NCBI GenBank assembly: GCA_016463385.1
Contig: JAEMRL010000042.1
Location: 1-10,627 of the forward strand
DNA length: 10,627 nucleotides
Direction of reading: 5' to 3'
Source: Thermoleophilia bacterium
GTDB taxonomy: Bacteria > Actinomycetota > Thermoleophilia > Miltoncostaeales > Miltoncostaeaceae
The first letter of the stretch is position 1, and each line of letters opens with the position of its first letter. The notes under the pieces were generated by a model that was not told the DNA's origin, ran no database searches, and was given only the letters and a program-made list of their open reading frames with translations. The position numbers were made by a program, and so were the translations under genes. Below, in pieces: positions 1-5,937 of this stretch.

Positions 1-37
1 TCCCGGTCCCGCCCACCCGCAGTGAGGTCTTCCAGCG

Positions 38-1459
38 ATGTCGCAGCCCACGTACAGCCTGACGATGCGCGTCCACATCCCCGCGAGCGTCGGGATGCTC
101 GGACGGGTGATGGAGGCGATCGGCGACACCGGCGGTCAGGTGGGCGGCGTGGACATCGTGCGCTCGGGCAAGGACGCGATCACCCGCGACATCACGATCT
201 ACGCGCGCGACGAGGAACACGGCGAGTCGATCGCGCGGGCGGTACGCCAGGTGGAGGGCGTCGAGGTGGAGTCGCTCACAGACCGGGTCTTCCTCAGCCA
301 CGCCGGCGGCAAGATCGGCATGGAGAACCGCGTGCCCGTGGTGACGCGCGACGACCTCTCGATGGCCTACACGCCGGGCGTGGCGCGGGTGTGCATGGCG
401 ATCCACCACGACTTCGAGCAGGCCTGGGAGTACACGATCAAGGGCAGCAGCGTGATGGTCGTCAGCGACGGCTCGAGCGTGGTGGGCCAGGGCGACCTCG
501 GCCCCGAGGCGGCGCTGCCGGCGCTCGAGGCCAAGTGCGCCTTCCTCCACACCCTCGCCGGCATCGACGCCTTCCCGCTCCCGATCGACCTGCGCGATCC
601 GGCCGAGATCGCCGAGGCGGTCGTGCTGACCTCCTCGGTCTTCGCCGGCATCCACCTCGCCGACATCTCGGCGCCGCGCTGCTTCGAGATCCAGCGCCTG
701 ATCGCCGAGCGCCTCGACATCCCGGTGTTCCACGAGGACCAGCAGGGCACCGCGGTGGTGGTGCTCGCCGCCCTCACCAACGGCCTCGCCGTGGCCGGCA
801 CGACCCTCGCCGACGCGACGATCGTCGTCGCGGGAACGGGCCCCGGCGGGCAGGCCGTGGCCCGCCTGCTGGTCGCCGCCGGCGCCGGAACGGTGGTCGT
901 GGCCGACAGCAAGGGCGCGATCCACGCCGGGCGCGACGACCTCGACGACGACCTCTCCTGGATCGCCGCCAACACCAACCCCGCCGGCGTCACCGGCCCG
1001 GTCGCGGAGATCCTGAAGGGCGCGCACGCGTTCGTCGGCCTCTCGGCGCCCGGCCTGCTGAGCGCGGCCGACGTGAGCGCGATGGCGGCCGACCCGGTGG
1101 TGCTGGCCCTGGCGATGCCCGAGCCCGAGATCCGCCCCTCCGAGGCCGCCGGCGTCGCCGGCGTCTACGCGACCGGCCGCCCGGACGTGCCCAACCAGAT
1201 CAACTCGGGCCTCGCCTCGCCGGGCATCTGGCGCGGTGCGCTCGACTGCCGCGCGACGGAGATCAACCAGGCGATGACCCTCGCCGCCGCCACGGCCATC
1301 GCCGAGACGGCGCTCGAGGAAGGCGGCCTGTCGGCGACGAACGTCGTGCCCTCGATCTTCAACGCACAGCTGGTGCCGAACGTGGCCGCCGCGGTGCGCG
1401 CGGCCGCCGAGGCGACCGGCGTCGCCCGGGTCACCAGCGGAGCCGCAGCGGCGTCGTAG
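38..1459 (+). CDS. ACT-domain malic enzyme (NAD(P)-dependent malate decarboxylating dehydrogenase)
   Basis: The 473-residue product should convert malate to pyruvate and CO2 with reduction of NAD(P) in the cytoplasm. An ACT-like domain (about residues 5-82) precedes the malic N-terminal domain (about 95-225) and a Rossmann NAD-binding domain with GTGPGG at 266-271. The family signatures are clear: SMAYTPGVA with Tyr111 (catalytic Tyr), Lys166 (catalytic Lys position), AGIDAFPLPIDL, DISAPRCFEI, DSKGAI and GALDCRATEIN. Some residues are odd: Ala208 replaces the usual metal-binding Glu of LEDISAP, residues 232-238 read HEDQQGT instead of HDDQHGT, and Met360 stands where ALANP normally has Asn. 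Asp209 and Asp234 are kept. The ATG at 38 has TGAGG about ten bases upstream and gives a complete ACT domain. An ACT domain suggests allosteric control by a small ligand. The fold assignment is secure; normal activity is less so given the substitutions. Confidence 0.9.
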   Translation: MSQPTYSLTMRVHIPASVGMLGRVMEAIGDTGGQVGGVDIVRSGKDAITRDITIYARDEEHGESIARAVRQVEGVEVESLTDRVFLSHAGGKIGMENRVPVVTRDDLSMAYTPGVARVCMAIHHDFEQAWEYTIKGSSVMVVSDGSSVVGQGDLGPEAALPALEAKCAFLHTLAGIDAFPLPIDLRDPAEIAEAVVLTSSVFAGIHLADISAPRCFEIQRLIAERLDIPVFHEDQQGTAVVVLAALTNGLAVAGTTLADATIVVAGTGPGGQAVARLLVAAGAGTVVVADSKGAIHAGRDDLDDDLSWIAANTNPAGVTGPVAEILKGAHAFVGLSAPGLLSAADVSAMAADPVVLALAMPEPEIRPSEAAGVAGVYATGRPDVPNQINSGLASPGIWRGALDCRATEINQAMTLAAATAIAETALEEGGLSATNVVPSIFNAQLVPNVAAAVRAAAEATGVARVTSGAAAAS

Positions 1460-1464
1460 CTCCT

Positions 1465-1494
1465 TTGTCACCGATCGGTGACGTGCAGTAGGGT
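1465..1494 (+). promoter_or_regulatory. Predicted promoter of the hipBA operon
   Basis: A -35-like TTGTCA (1465-1470) and a -10-like TAGGGT (1489-1494) are separated by 18 bases, a good match to an actinobacterial housekeeping promoter. Transcription would begin near 1501, about 50 bases before hipB. The -35 box and spacer are overlapped by a perfect palindrome (1467-1482) and the start region by a second inverted repeat (1503-1530), as expected for repression by HipB. This is read by eye and has not been tested. Confidence 0.55.
1467..1482. promoter_or_regulatory. Perfect 16-bp palindrome, candidate HipB operator 1
   Basis: GTCACCGATCGGTGAC reads identically on both strands. It sits seven bases after the malic enzyme stop and overlaps the predicted -35 and spacer of the hipBA promoter. 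Binding by a dimeric Xre-type antitoxin here would block RNA polymerase. The alternative is a short hairpin ending the malic enzyme transcript (6-bp stem, GATC loop), but no T-run follows it. Confidence 0.5.
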
Positions 1495-1502
1495 GGTAGC
1501 GA

Positions 1503-1530
1503 ACGGTTACATCGTTCAGAAAGTAACCGT
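1503..1530. promoter_or_regulatory. Inverted repeat, candidate HipB operator 2
   Basis: The arms ACGGTTAC (1503-1510) and GTAACCGT (1523-1530) are exact inverted copies separated by 12 bases. They lie just after the predicted -10 box and before the ribosome-binding site of hipB. The centre-to-centre arm spacing (20 bp, about two helical turns) suits a dimeric helix-turn-helix protein. A nested GAACG...CGTTC (1501-1505 / 1513-1517) is also present. Assignment to HipB is by position and by the known autoregulation of hipBA operons. Confidence 0.5.
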
Positions 1531-1551
1531 ACGTTCTCAGGGGAGGAGCCC

Positions 1552-1830
1552 ATGAAGGCCGACTCCGTCCATGACTTCGCATCCATCATCCGCGGGCGAC
1601 GCCACGAGCTCGGCCTGACCCAGGCGGCGCTGGCCGACCGCGCGGGTGTCTCCCGGAAGTGGGTGCACGAGCTCGAAGGAGGCAAGCCCACCGCCGAGCT
1701 CGGGCTCGTCGTCCGCACCCTCCACGCCCTCGGCCTCGAGCTGGACGTGCGCGATCCGACGTCCGTGCCGGGCGACCGCCAGAGCGTGGACCTCGATGAG
1801 GTCCTCCGTCGCCACGGTGCCGATGGATAG
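1552..1830 (+). CDS. hipB: HipB-like antitoxin, Xre-family helix-turn-helix protein
   Basis: This 92-residue protein is almost entirely a Cro/C1-type helix-turn-helix domain (about residues 9-62). The segment LGLTQAALADRAGVSRKWVH (residues 20-39) holds the HTH core, followed by ELEGGKPTAELGLVVRTLHALGL. The C-terminal tail is polar and likely flexible. In the family, HipB binds operator DNA as a dimer, represses its own operon and neutralises HipA. The ATG at 1552 has an excellent ribosome-binding site (GGGGAGGAG, 1540-1548) four bases upstream. The gene overlaps hipA by 8 bases, giving the usual antitoxin-then-toxin order with coupled translation. Size, domain and neighbour all agree. Confidence 0.9.
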   Translation: MKADSVHDFASIIRGRRHELGLTQAALADRAGVSRKWVHELEGGKPTAELGLVVRTLHALGLELDVRDPTSVPGDRQSVDLDEVLRRHGADG

Positions 1831-3091
1831 CGCCCTCACCGTCATGCTCGACGGACGGCGCGCGGGTGCCGTGAGCCGCACGTCGGGGGGTCGCCTCCGC
1901 TTCGTCTACGAGGACGACTACCGGCGGGAGGGGAACCCGACCCCTCTCTCCCTCGCAATGCCGCCGGCCGAGGGCGTTCACGGCGATCCGGTGCTCACGT
2001 CCTGGCTGTGGGGCCTGCTCCCCGACAACGACCGCGTCATCGAGCGCTGGGCGAGGACGTATCGCGTTGCGGCGTCGTCACCCTTCGCGCTGCTCGGCAC
2101 ACCCGTGGGAGAGGACTGCGCCGGCGCGGTCCGGTTCCTGGCCTCCGACGCGTCGGCCCGCGGCGGAGACGTCGAGTGGCTGACGGAGGATGACGTCGGC
2201 GCGCGGCTGCGGGAGCTCCGCACGGACACCACCGCATGGCTCGGTCGCGATCCGGCCGGCCGCTTCAGTCTCGCCGGCGCGCAGGCCAAGACGGCCCTGC
2301 TCCTCTCCCGGGGCCGATGGGGGCTCCCCTCGGGCGCGGCCGCCACCAGTCACATCCTCAAGCCCGCGATCGCCGGGCTCGATGACCATGACCTCAACGA
2401 GCACCTGTGCCTCGCGGCAGCCGCCCGCGCCGGGCTCGTCGCGGCGAGGACCGCGGTACGCCGGTTCGGGGACGAGTCCGCGATCGTGATCGAGCGTTAC
2501 GACCGCGTCGAGATCGACGGGCGGCTCGCCCGCGTGCACCAGGAGGACATGTGCCAGGCCCTGGGGCTGCACCCGGCGCGCAAGTACCAGTCCGACGGCG
2601 GGCCGTCCGTCGCCGACATCGCCGGCCTGCTCCGGCGGTCGATGCCCTCACCCCGGGCGGAGGAGGCGGTCGGGCGCTTCGCCGATGCGCTGATCTGGAA
2701 CTGGCTCGTGGTCGGCACCGACGGCCACGCCAAGAACTACTCGCTGCTGCTGTCCGGGCGGCAGGTCCGCCTCGCTCCCCTCTACGACATCGCCTCGGCC
2801 CTGCCCTACGGTGACAACCCGCTCGGGTTGAAGTTCGCCATGAAGCTGGGGGGCGACTACCGCGTCACCACCTACCGGAACCCCTGGCCGGCCGTCGCTC
2901 GTGAGCTCGGCCTCGATGAGGCGGGTGTGGTGGACCGTGCGCGCGACCTGGCGGCACGGGCACCGGGCGCCTTCGCGGCGGCCGCGGGGGATCCGGACGT
3001 CGCGGCTCTCGGCAGTCCGCTGCCCGGGAGGATGGTCGAGCTGGTGGAGGCGAGGGCGCGGTACTGCGAGGGCACCCTCATCCGCGGCTAG
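1823..3091 (+). CDS. hipA: HipA-family toxin, serine/threonine protein kinase
   Basis: The 422-residue product matches full-length HipA, a eukaryotic-like kinase whose E. coli member halts growth by phosphorylating glutamyl-tRNA synthetase. The N-terminal HipA subdomain (about 1-105) carries LSLAMPP and WLWGLLPDN. The kinase part shows FSLAGAQAKTALL (148-160), SHILKP with Lys180 (ATP-binding Lys), VIERYDR (222-228), HQEDMCQALG (239-248), GTDGHAKNYS with catalytic-type Asp300 and Asn305, and APLYDIASALPY with metal-binding-type Asp322. Ser149 corresponds to the autophosphorylated Ser150 of E. coli HipA. All checked active-site positions are intact, so it is probably a working kinase. The ATG at 1823 lies inside the end of hipB. 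The in-frame ORF continues upstream but there it only shadows hipB. The cellular target in this organism cannot be read from the sequence. Confidence 0.92.
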   Translation: MDSALTVMLDGRRAGAVSRTSGGRLRFVYEDDYRREGNPTPLSLAMPPAEGVHGDPVLTSWLWGLLPDNDRVIERWARTYRVAASSPFALLGTPVGEDCAGAVRFLASDASARGGDVEWLTEDDVGARLRELRTDTTAWLGRDPAGRFSLAGAQAKTALLLSRGRWGLPSGAAATSHILKPAIAGLDDHDLNEHLCLAAAARAGLVAARTAVRRFGDESAIVIERYDRVEIDGRLARVHQEDMCQALGLHPARKYQSDGGPSVADIAGLLRRSMPSPRAEEAVGRFADALIWNWLVVGTDGHAKNYSLLLSGRQVRLAPLYDIASALPYGDNPLGLKFAMKLGGDYRVTTYRNPWPAVARELGLDEAGVVDRARDLAARAPGAFAAAAGDPDVAALGSPLPGRMVELVEARARYCEGTLIRG

Positions 3092-3882
3092 CGCAGCAGC
3101 GTCCGGCTCAGGCGCGCCGCGGGGAACGGGAAGAGAACCACCAGGAGGGCCAGCAGCGCCCCGACGTGGGCCAGAGTGCCGAGCCCGGCGCCGCCGAGGG
3201 TGAGGTCGCGGGTGGCGGCCACCAGGTGCGAGAGCGGCAGGCACCAGCCGACGACCTGGGCCCAGTCCGGGAGGCCGGAGAAGGGGAAGAAGACCCCGCC
3301 GAACAGGAACATCGGCGTCAGCACCCCGGTGAAGAGGATGTTGAAGTGCTCGATGTTGCTGACGAAGCTCGTGTAGGCCATGCCGAGCACCGCGAAGGTC
3401 AGCGCACCGATGGCGAACACCGGCGGCAGCAGCAGGGCCATCGGCGTGTGCACCAGCCCGAAGGCCACCATCACCAGCAGGAAGATCAGGCCGTAGACGA
3501 CCGCGCGCGTGGCGGCCCAGAGGTACTCGCCCACGACGACGTCGGCGATCGAGAGGGGCGTGGTGACGACGGCCTCGACCACCCGGCGCACGTGGATGCG
3601 CACGAACGCGTTGTAGGTCGTCTCGATGATCGCGCCGAACATGATCGTGGAGGCCAGCACCCCGGGGGCGATGAAGTCGACGTAGTCGACGCCCTCGACC
3701 GTGGTGAGGTAGGTACCGAGCCCGAGGCCCATGATCGCCAGATAGGCGATCGCCTCGAGGAAGCGCGGCATGAGCGTGGTGACGAGCGTCTTGCGCCCGA
3801 CGGTCGCGTTGCGCTGCCACATCCGCAGCGCCCCCCGCGGGGAGAAGGCGAAGGACTCCCGCAGCCGGGCCGCAGAGGTCAC
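3088..3882 (-). CDS. ABC-2 type transporter permease, NodJ/DrrB-like
   Basis: The 264-residue membrane protein resembles NodJ/DrrB-type permeases, which with an ATPase export lipo-oligosaccharides, drugs or lipids. About six hydrophobic segments are visible (roughly 42-60, 69-92, 117-142, 148-172, 181-200, 234-253). Family-like signatures include DFIAPGVLASTIMFGAIIET (70-89), TTPLSIADVVVGEYLW (107-122), ILFTGVLTPMFLFGGVFFP (182-200) and LPDWAQVVGWCLPLSHLVAA. The substrate is unknown. No ATP-binding subunit lies on either side, although one usually precedes the permease. The start is uncertain: the GTG at 3882 is the first usual start after an in-frame stop, but GAGG abuts it without proper spacing, and it lies inside the terminal stem of a long palindrome. 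The stop codon shares CTAG with the hipA stop. Confidence 0.88.
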   Translation of the reverse strand: MTSAARLRESFAFSPRGALRMWQRNATVGRKTLVTTLMPRFLEAIAYLAIMGLGLGTYLTTVEGVDYVDFIAPGVLASTIMFGAIIETTYNAFVRIHVRRVVEAVVTTPLSIADVVVGEYLWAATRAVVYGLIFLLVMVAFGLVHTPMALLLPPVFAIGALTFAVLGMAYTSFVSNIEHFNILFTGVLTPMFLFGGVFFPFSGLPDWAQVVGWCLPLSHLVAATRDLTLGGAGLGTLAHVGALLALLVVLFPFPAARLSRTLLR

Positions 3883-4036
3883 CTCGGGATGACCCGCAGG
3901 CGCCCGCCCCGAAAATCCGACGAGGTCAGGAAGCAGGGAGGGCGCGATGCTGGTGGCATCGCCCCGACCGATGACGACGCCTCGGCGTGATTTGCAGGAT
4001 GCGGGCGTCTGCGAGCGTCATTCCGAGGTGACCTCT
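3874..4036. repeat. About 163-bp imperfect palindrome (MITE-like element or long RNA hairpin)
   Basis: The left arm (3874-3925) and the reverse complement of the right arm (3980-4036) align over nearly their full length, with about 47 of 52 left-arm bases matched and a few 1-base gaps. Both ends begin AGAGGTCACCTCGG. Further shared blocks are ATGAC, CGCAG, CGCCCGC, AAATC and CGAGG. After a poorly paired stretch, the centre closes again as GCGATGC (3944-3950), loop TGGTG, GCATCGC (3956-3962), with GGG/CCC outside. It fills the gap between the TPR gene and the permease, begins 3 bp after the TPR stop and covers the first three permease codons. I see no target-site duplication, no transposase and no T-run that would make it a simple terminator. 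It may be a non-autonomous mobile element or a structured leader; the sequence does not decide between these. Confidence 0.8.
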
Positions 4037-4039
4037 TTG

Positions 4040-4348
4040 TCACAACTCCTCGATGGCGGCCTCGAAGTCGGCGGCCATCCCGGTGTGGCCGTGCTTGAGG
4101 CTCTGGTCGATGCCCGTGAGGTAGGCGTCGGCCGCCTCGTCCGGGCGCCCGAGCGCCGTCAGCGCCTCGGCGAGCCGTCCCCATGCGTTGCCCTCGTCCT
4201 CGGCGAGCGCCAGATAGGCCCTCAGCTCGCCCACCGCGTCCTCCCAGCGCTCCGCGCGGATCAATTCGTTTGCGTAAGCGAACCGCGCGCGGGCGACCGT
4301 CGGTTCCTCGGCGACCAGGCGGGCGAAGTAGTCAAGGCGGTCCTGCAC
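4040..4348 (-). CDS. Small tetratricopeptide-repeat protein
   Basis: This 102-residue cytoplasmic protein is built of helical TPR-like units. The clearest are ARARFAYANELIRAERWEDA followed by VGELRAYLAL, and NAWGRLAEALTALGRPDEAA followed by DAYLTGIDQSL. They show the Ala/Gly/Leu spacing of TPR helices and the W...LA..L...G..DEA pattern. TPR proteins are adaptors for protein contacts; no partner can be named. I chose the GTG at 4348 because homologous-looking sequence begins there (VQDRLDYFARLVAEEP). The open frame continues upstream to 4507 but with an Arg-rich, non-protein-like stretch across the nuo promoter region. No Shine-Dalgarno precedes this GTG, but a TACCTT box seven bases upstream suggests a leaderless mRNA. 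It is divergent from nuoA and lies just upstream of the long palindrome. Confidence 0.72.
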   Translation of the reverse strand: MQDRLDYFARLVAEEPTVARARFAYANELIRAERWEDAVGELRAYLALAEDEGNAWGRLAEALTALGRPDEAADAYLTGIDQSLKHGHTGMAADFEAAIEEL

Positions 4349-4355
4349 GCGCCGA

Positions 4356-4361
4356 AAGGTA
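4356..4361 (-). promoter_or_regulatory. Candidate -10 box for leaderless TPR transcript
   Basis: On the minus strand TACCTT lies seven bases before the GTG at 4348. That spacing would start transcription at or next to the start codon. Together with the absence of a Shine-Dalgarno sequence, this fits leaderless translation, which is common in actinobacteria. No convincing -35 box is visible. Confidence 0.35.
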
Positions 4362-4424
4362 CACCGGGTCCGCCTCGGCGATCCCGTCCGGGTCTCCTTG
4401 AACCGGGTCGCACCGATCGTCACA

Positions 4425-4456
4425 TTGATGCGGCCCCGCGAGGCCGTTGCTAGCGT
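4425..4456 (+). promoter_or_regulatory. Candidate promoter of the nuo operon
   Basis: An extended -10 element TGCTAGCGT (hexamer TAGCGT at 4451-4456) lies 52 bases before the nuoA start codon. A TTGATG (4425-4430) could be a -35 box, but the 20-base spacing is long, so the extended -10 probably matters more. The leader then carries a GAGAGG ribosome-binding site at 4499-4504, four bases before the GTG of nuoA. The region is shared with the divergent TPR gene. Confidence 0.4.
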
Positions 4457-4508
4457 GCAGCGCGAAGGGCCCCAGTTCGCTCTGCGAAATCCGCGTCCGA
4501 GAGGCACC

Positions 4509-4865
4509 GTGGAGCTCTCCGACTACCTGCCGATCTTGATCTACTTCGCCGGCGGCCTGGCCGTGGCCGGTGCCATCTTCTCGTTGAGCAAGCTCGTCAA
4601 GAGCAAGCCCAACCCGGCGAAGATCCTCCCGTACGAGAGCGGCATCCTGCCCTCGACGCCCGTGCGGCAGCGGTTCTCGATCGACTTCTACCTCACGGCG
4701 ATGCTCTTCATCATCTTCGACATCGAGCTGGCGTTTCTCTATCCGATCGCCGTGACGCTGCGCGACGACGGGCTCGTGGGCCTGGTGGTCCTGCTGGTCT
4801 TCGTGTTCACGCTGATCGAGGCCCTGGCCTACATCTGGAAGAAGGGGGCGCTCGAATGGCGTTGA
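4509..4865 (+). CDS. nuoA: NADH-quinone oxidoreductase subunit A
   Basis: NuoA (ND3-type) is a small membrane subunit of complex I near the quinone-binding site and proton-pumping arm. The 118-residue product has three hydrophobic helices (about 5-28, 59-82, 89-110). Between the first two lies the conserved loop with PYESG (41-45), and the family signature RFSIDFYLTAMLFIIFDIE (55-73) runs into ELAFLYP. Ser44 takes the place of the Cys found in some homologues, a normal variant also seen in E. coli. The GTG at 4509 gives a normal N-terminus (ELSDYLPILIYFAGG) and has GAGAGG upstream; the longer frame back to 4398 crosses the promoter. It is the first gene of the operon and overlaps nuoB by 10 bases. 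Confidence 0.95.
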   Translation: MELSDYLPILIYFAGGLAVAGAIFSLSKLVKSKPNPAKILPYESGILPSTPVRQRFSIDFYLTAMLFIIFDIELAFLYPIAVTLRDDGLVGLVVLLVFVFTLIEALAYIWKKGALEWR

Positions 4866-5449
4866 TCCCGCCGCCCGGAAGCCCGATCGAGCGCGCGCCG
4901 CGCACCGACCCCGGCATCGACCGCGACCTGCGCGCGGCCGATGAAGAGGCGTTCGAGAAGAGCCTCCTCATCACGACCTTCGAGAAGGCGCTCCACTGGG
5001 CCCAGGCGAGCTCGGTGTGGCCGGCCACGTTCGGCCTGGCCTGCTGCGCGATCGAGATGATGCACACGGCGACCCCGCGGTACGACATCGCCCGCTTCGG
5101 AGCGGAGGTCTTCCGCGCGACGCCGCGCCAGGCCGACCTGCTGATCGTCTCGGGCCGCGTGGCCCAGAAGATGGCGCCCGTCCTGCGGCGCATCTACGAC
5201 CAGATGCTCGAGCCGAAGTGGGTCATCTCGATGGGCGCATGCGCCTCGACCGGCGGGGTCTTCAACAACTACGCGCTGGTGCAGGGCGTGGACAAGGTCG
5301 TCCCGGTGGACGTGTACGTCCCGGGCTGTCCGCCGCGCCCGGAGGGCCTGATCGAGGGCATCCTCGTGCTGCAGCGGCTGATCGGGGCCAACGGCCTGCC
5401 GAGCTCCTCCGACCTGCGCCGGGAGATCGCGCCCGTGAGCGCCGGGTGA
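4856..5449 (+). CDS. nuoB: NADH-quinone oxidoreductase subunit B
   Basis: NuoB (PSST-type) holds the terminal [4Fe-4S] cluster N2, which passes electrons to quinone in the peripheral arm of complex I. All four ligands are visible in the 197-residue product: the tandem Cys63-Cys64 in FGLACCAIEMM, Cys129 in MGACASTGGVFNNY and Cys158 in PGCPPRPEGL. The first 35 residues are a variable, Pro- and Asp/Glu-rich lead typical of bacterial NuoB. The ATG lies inside the end of nuoA, and the TGA overlaps the GTG of nuoC (GTGA), so translation is likely coupled on both sides. Length and motifs match the family. Confidence 0.97.
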   Translation: MALIPPPGSPIERAPRTDPGIDRDLRAADEEAFEKSLLITTFEKALHWAQASSVWPATFGLACCAIEMMHTATPRYDIARFGAEVFRATPRQADLLIVSGRVAQKMAPVLRRIYDQMLEPKWVISMGACASTGGVFNNYALVQGVDKVVPVDVYVPGCPPRPEGLIEGILVLQRLIGANGLPSSSDLRREIAPVSAG

Positions 5450-5934
5450 GCGAGGTCGGGACCACGATCGAGTCCGCCGTCGCAGGATCGGTCGTCGAGG
5501 AGATCGCCCACGTCGGCGAGCTCACGATCGAGATCGCGAAGGACCGCATCCTGGAGGTCGCCCGCTTCATCAAGGGCGCGCCCCTCGCCTACGTCCTCCT
5601 CTCGGACGTCACGTGCGCCGACTTCCCGGAGCACCCGGGCCGGTTCCGCGTCGCGTACCACCTCTACTCGCTCGAGACCGGATCCCGGCTGCGGCTCCGC
5701 GTCTGGGCCGGGCCCGACGAGGAGGGCGGGCCGGGGCCCGAGGTCGACTCGGTGGTGAGCGTCTGGGCCACCGCCAACTGGCACGAGCGCGAGGTCTACG
5801 ACATGTTCGGCGTCCGCTTCCGCAACCACCCGGACCTGGCGCGCATCCTGATGCCGCTCGACTGGGAGGGCCACCCGCTGCGGCGCGACTACCCCCTGGG
5901 CGGCGAAGAGGTCCAGTTCACGGATGCGGTGTAG
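5446..5934 (+). CDS. nuoC: NADH-quinone oxidoreductase subunit C (30 kDa type)
   Basis: NuoC is a cofactor-free structural subunit of the peripheral arm that packs against NuoB and NuoD. The 162-residue product carries the 30-kDa subunit signature near its C-terminus: WHEREVYDMFGVRF, then NHPDLARILMPLDWEGHPLRRDYPL with the conserved Glu-Arg-Glu and Asp. The middle contains the usual AYVLLSDVTCADFPE and FRVAYHLYSL strands. I chose the GTG at 5446 because it forms a GTGA overlap with nuoB and gives a family-like length. The same frame stays open far upstream but there reads as an Arg-rich shadow of nuoB. The nuoD ATG follows after three bases. It is a separate gene, not the NuoCD fusion of enterobacteria. 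Confidence 0.95.
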   Translation: MSEVGTTIESAVAGSVVEEIAHVGELTIEIAKDRILEVARFIKGAPLAYVLLSDVTCADFPEHPGRFRVAYHLYSLETGSRLRLRVWAGPDEEGGPGPEVDSVVSVWATANWHEREVYDMFGVRFRNHPDLARILMPLDWEGHPLRRDYPLGGEEVQFTDAV

Positions 5935-5937
5935 GCG

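Noticed and set aside
22..1491. A second long open frame covering the malic enzyme gene
   Set aside because: It is Arg/Gly-rich with no recognisable motif and is an out-of-frame reading of a gene whose true frame matches malic enzymes throughout.
2648..3820. A 390-codon minus-strand frame over the permease and hipA
   Set aside because: It is a shifted reading of the permease followed by antisense of hipA. The permease frame has clear membrane segments and this one does not.
3874..4036. Reading the long palindrome as an ordinary intrinsic terminator
   Set aside because: It is far longer than a terminator hairpin, extends into the permease coding start and has no T-run after the stem on either strand.
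3879..4184. A minus-strand frame running through the palindrome whose TGA overlaps the permease GTG, which might suggest a coupled small gene
   Set aside because: It begins inside the TPR gene in another frame and reads as low-complexity Arg/Pro sequence; the GTGA overlap appears fortuitous.
4409..4424. CACCGATCG near the nuo promoter, resembling half of the 1467-1482 palindrome
   Set aside because: The match is nine bases and the right half is not symmetric, so there is no second operator copy; it is probably chance in GC-rich DNA.
4629..4643. Ser in the PYESG loop of NuoA instead of Cys as an anomaly
   Set aside because: Ser at this position is a normal variant, also present in E. coli NuoA.
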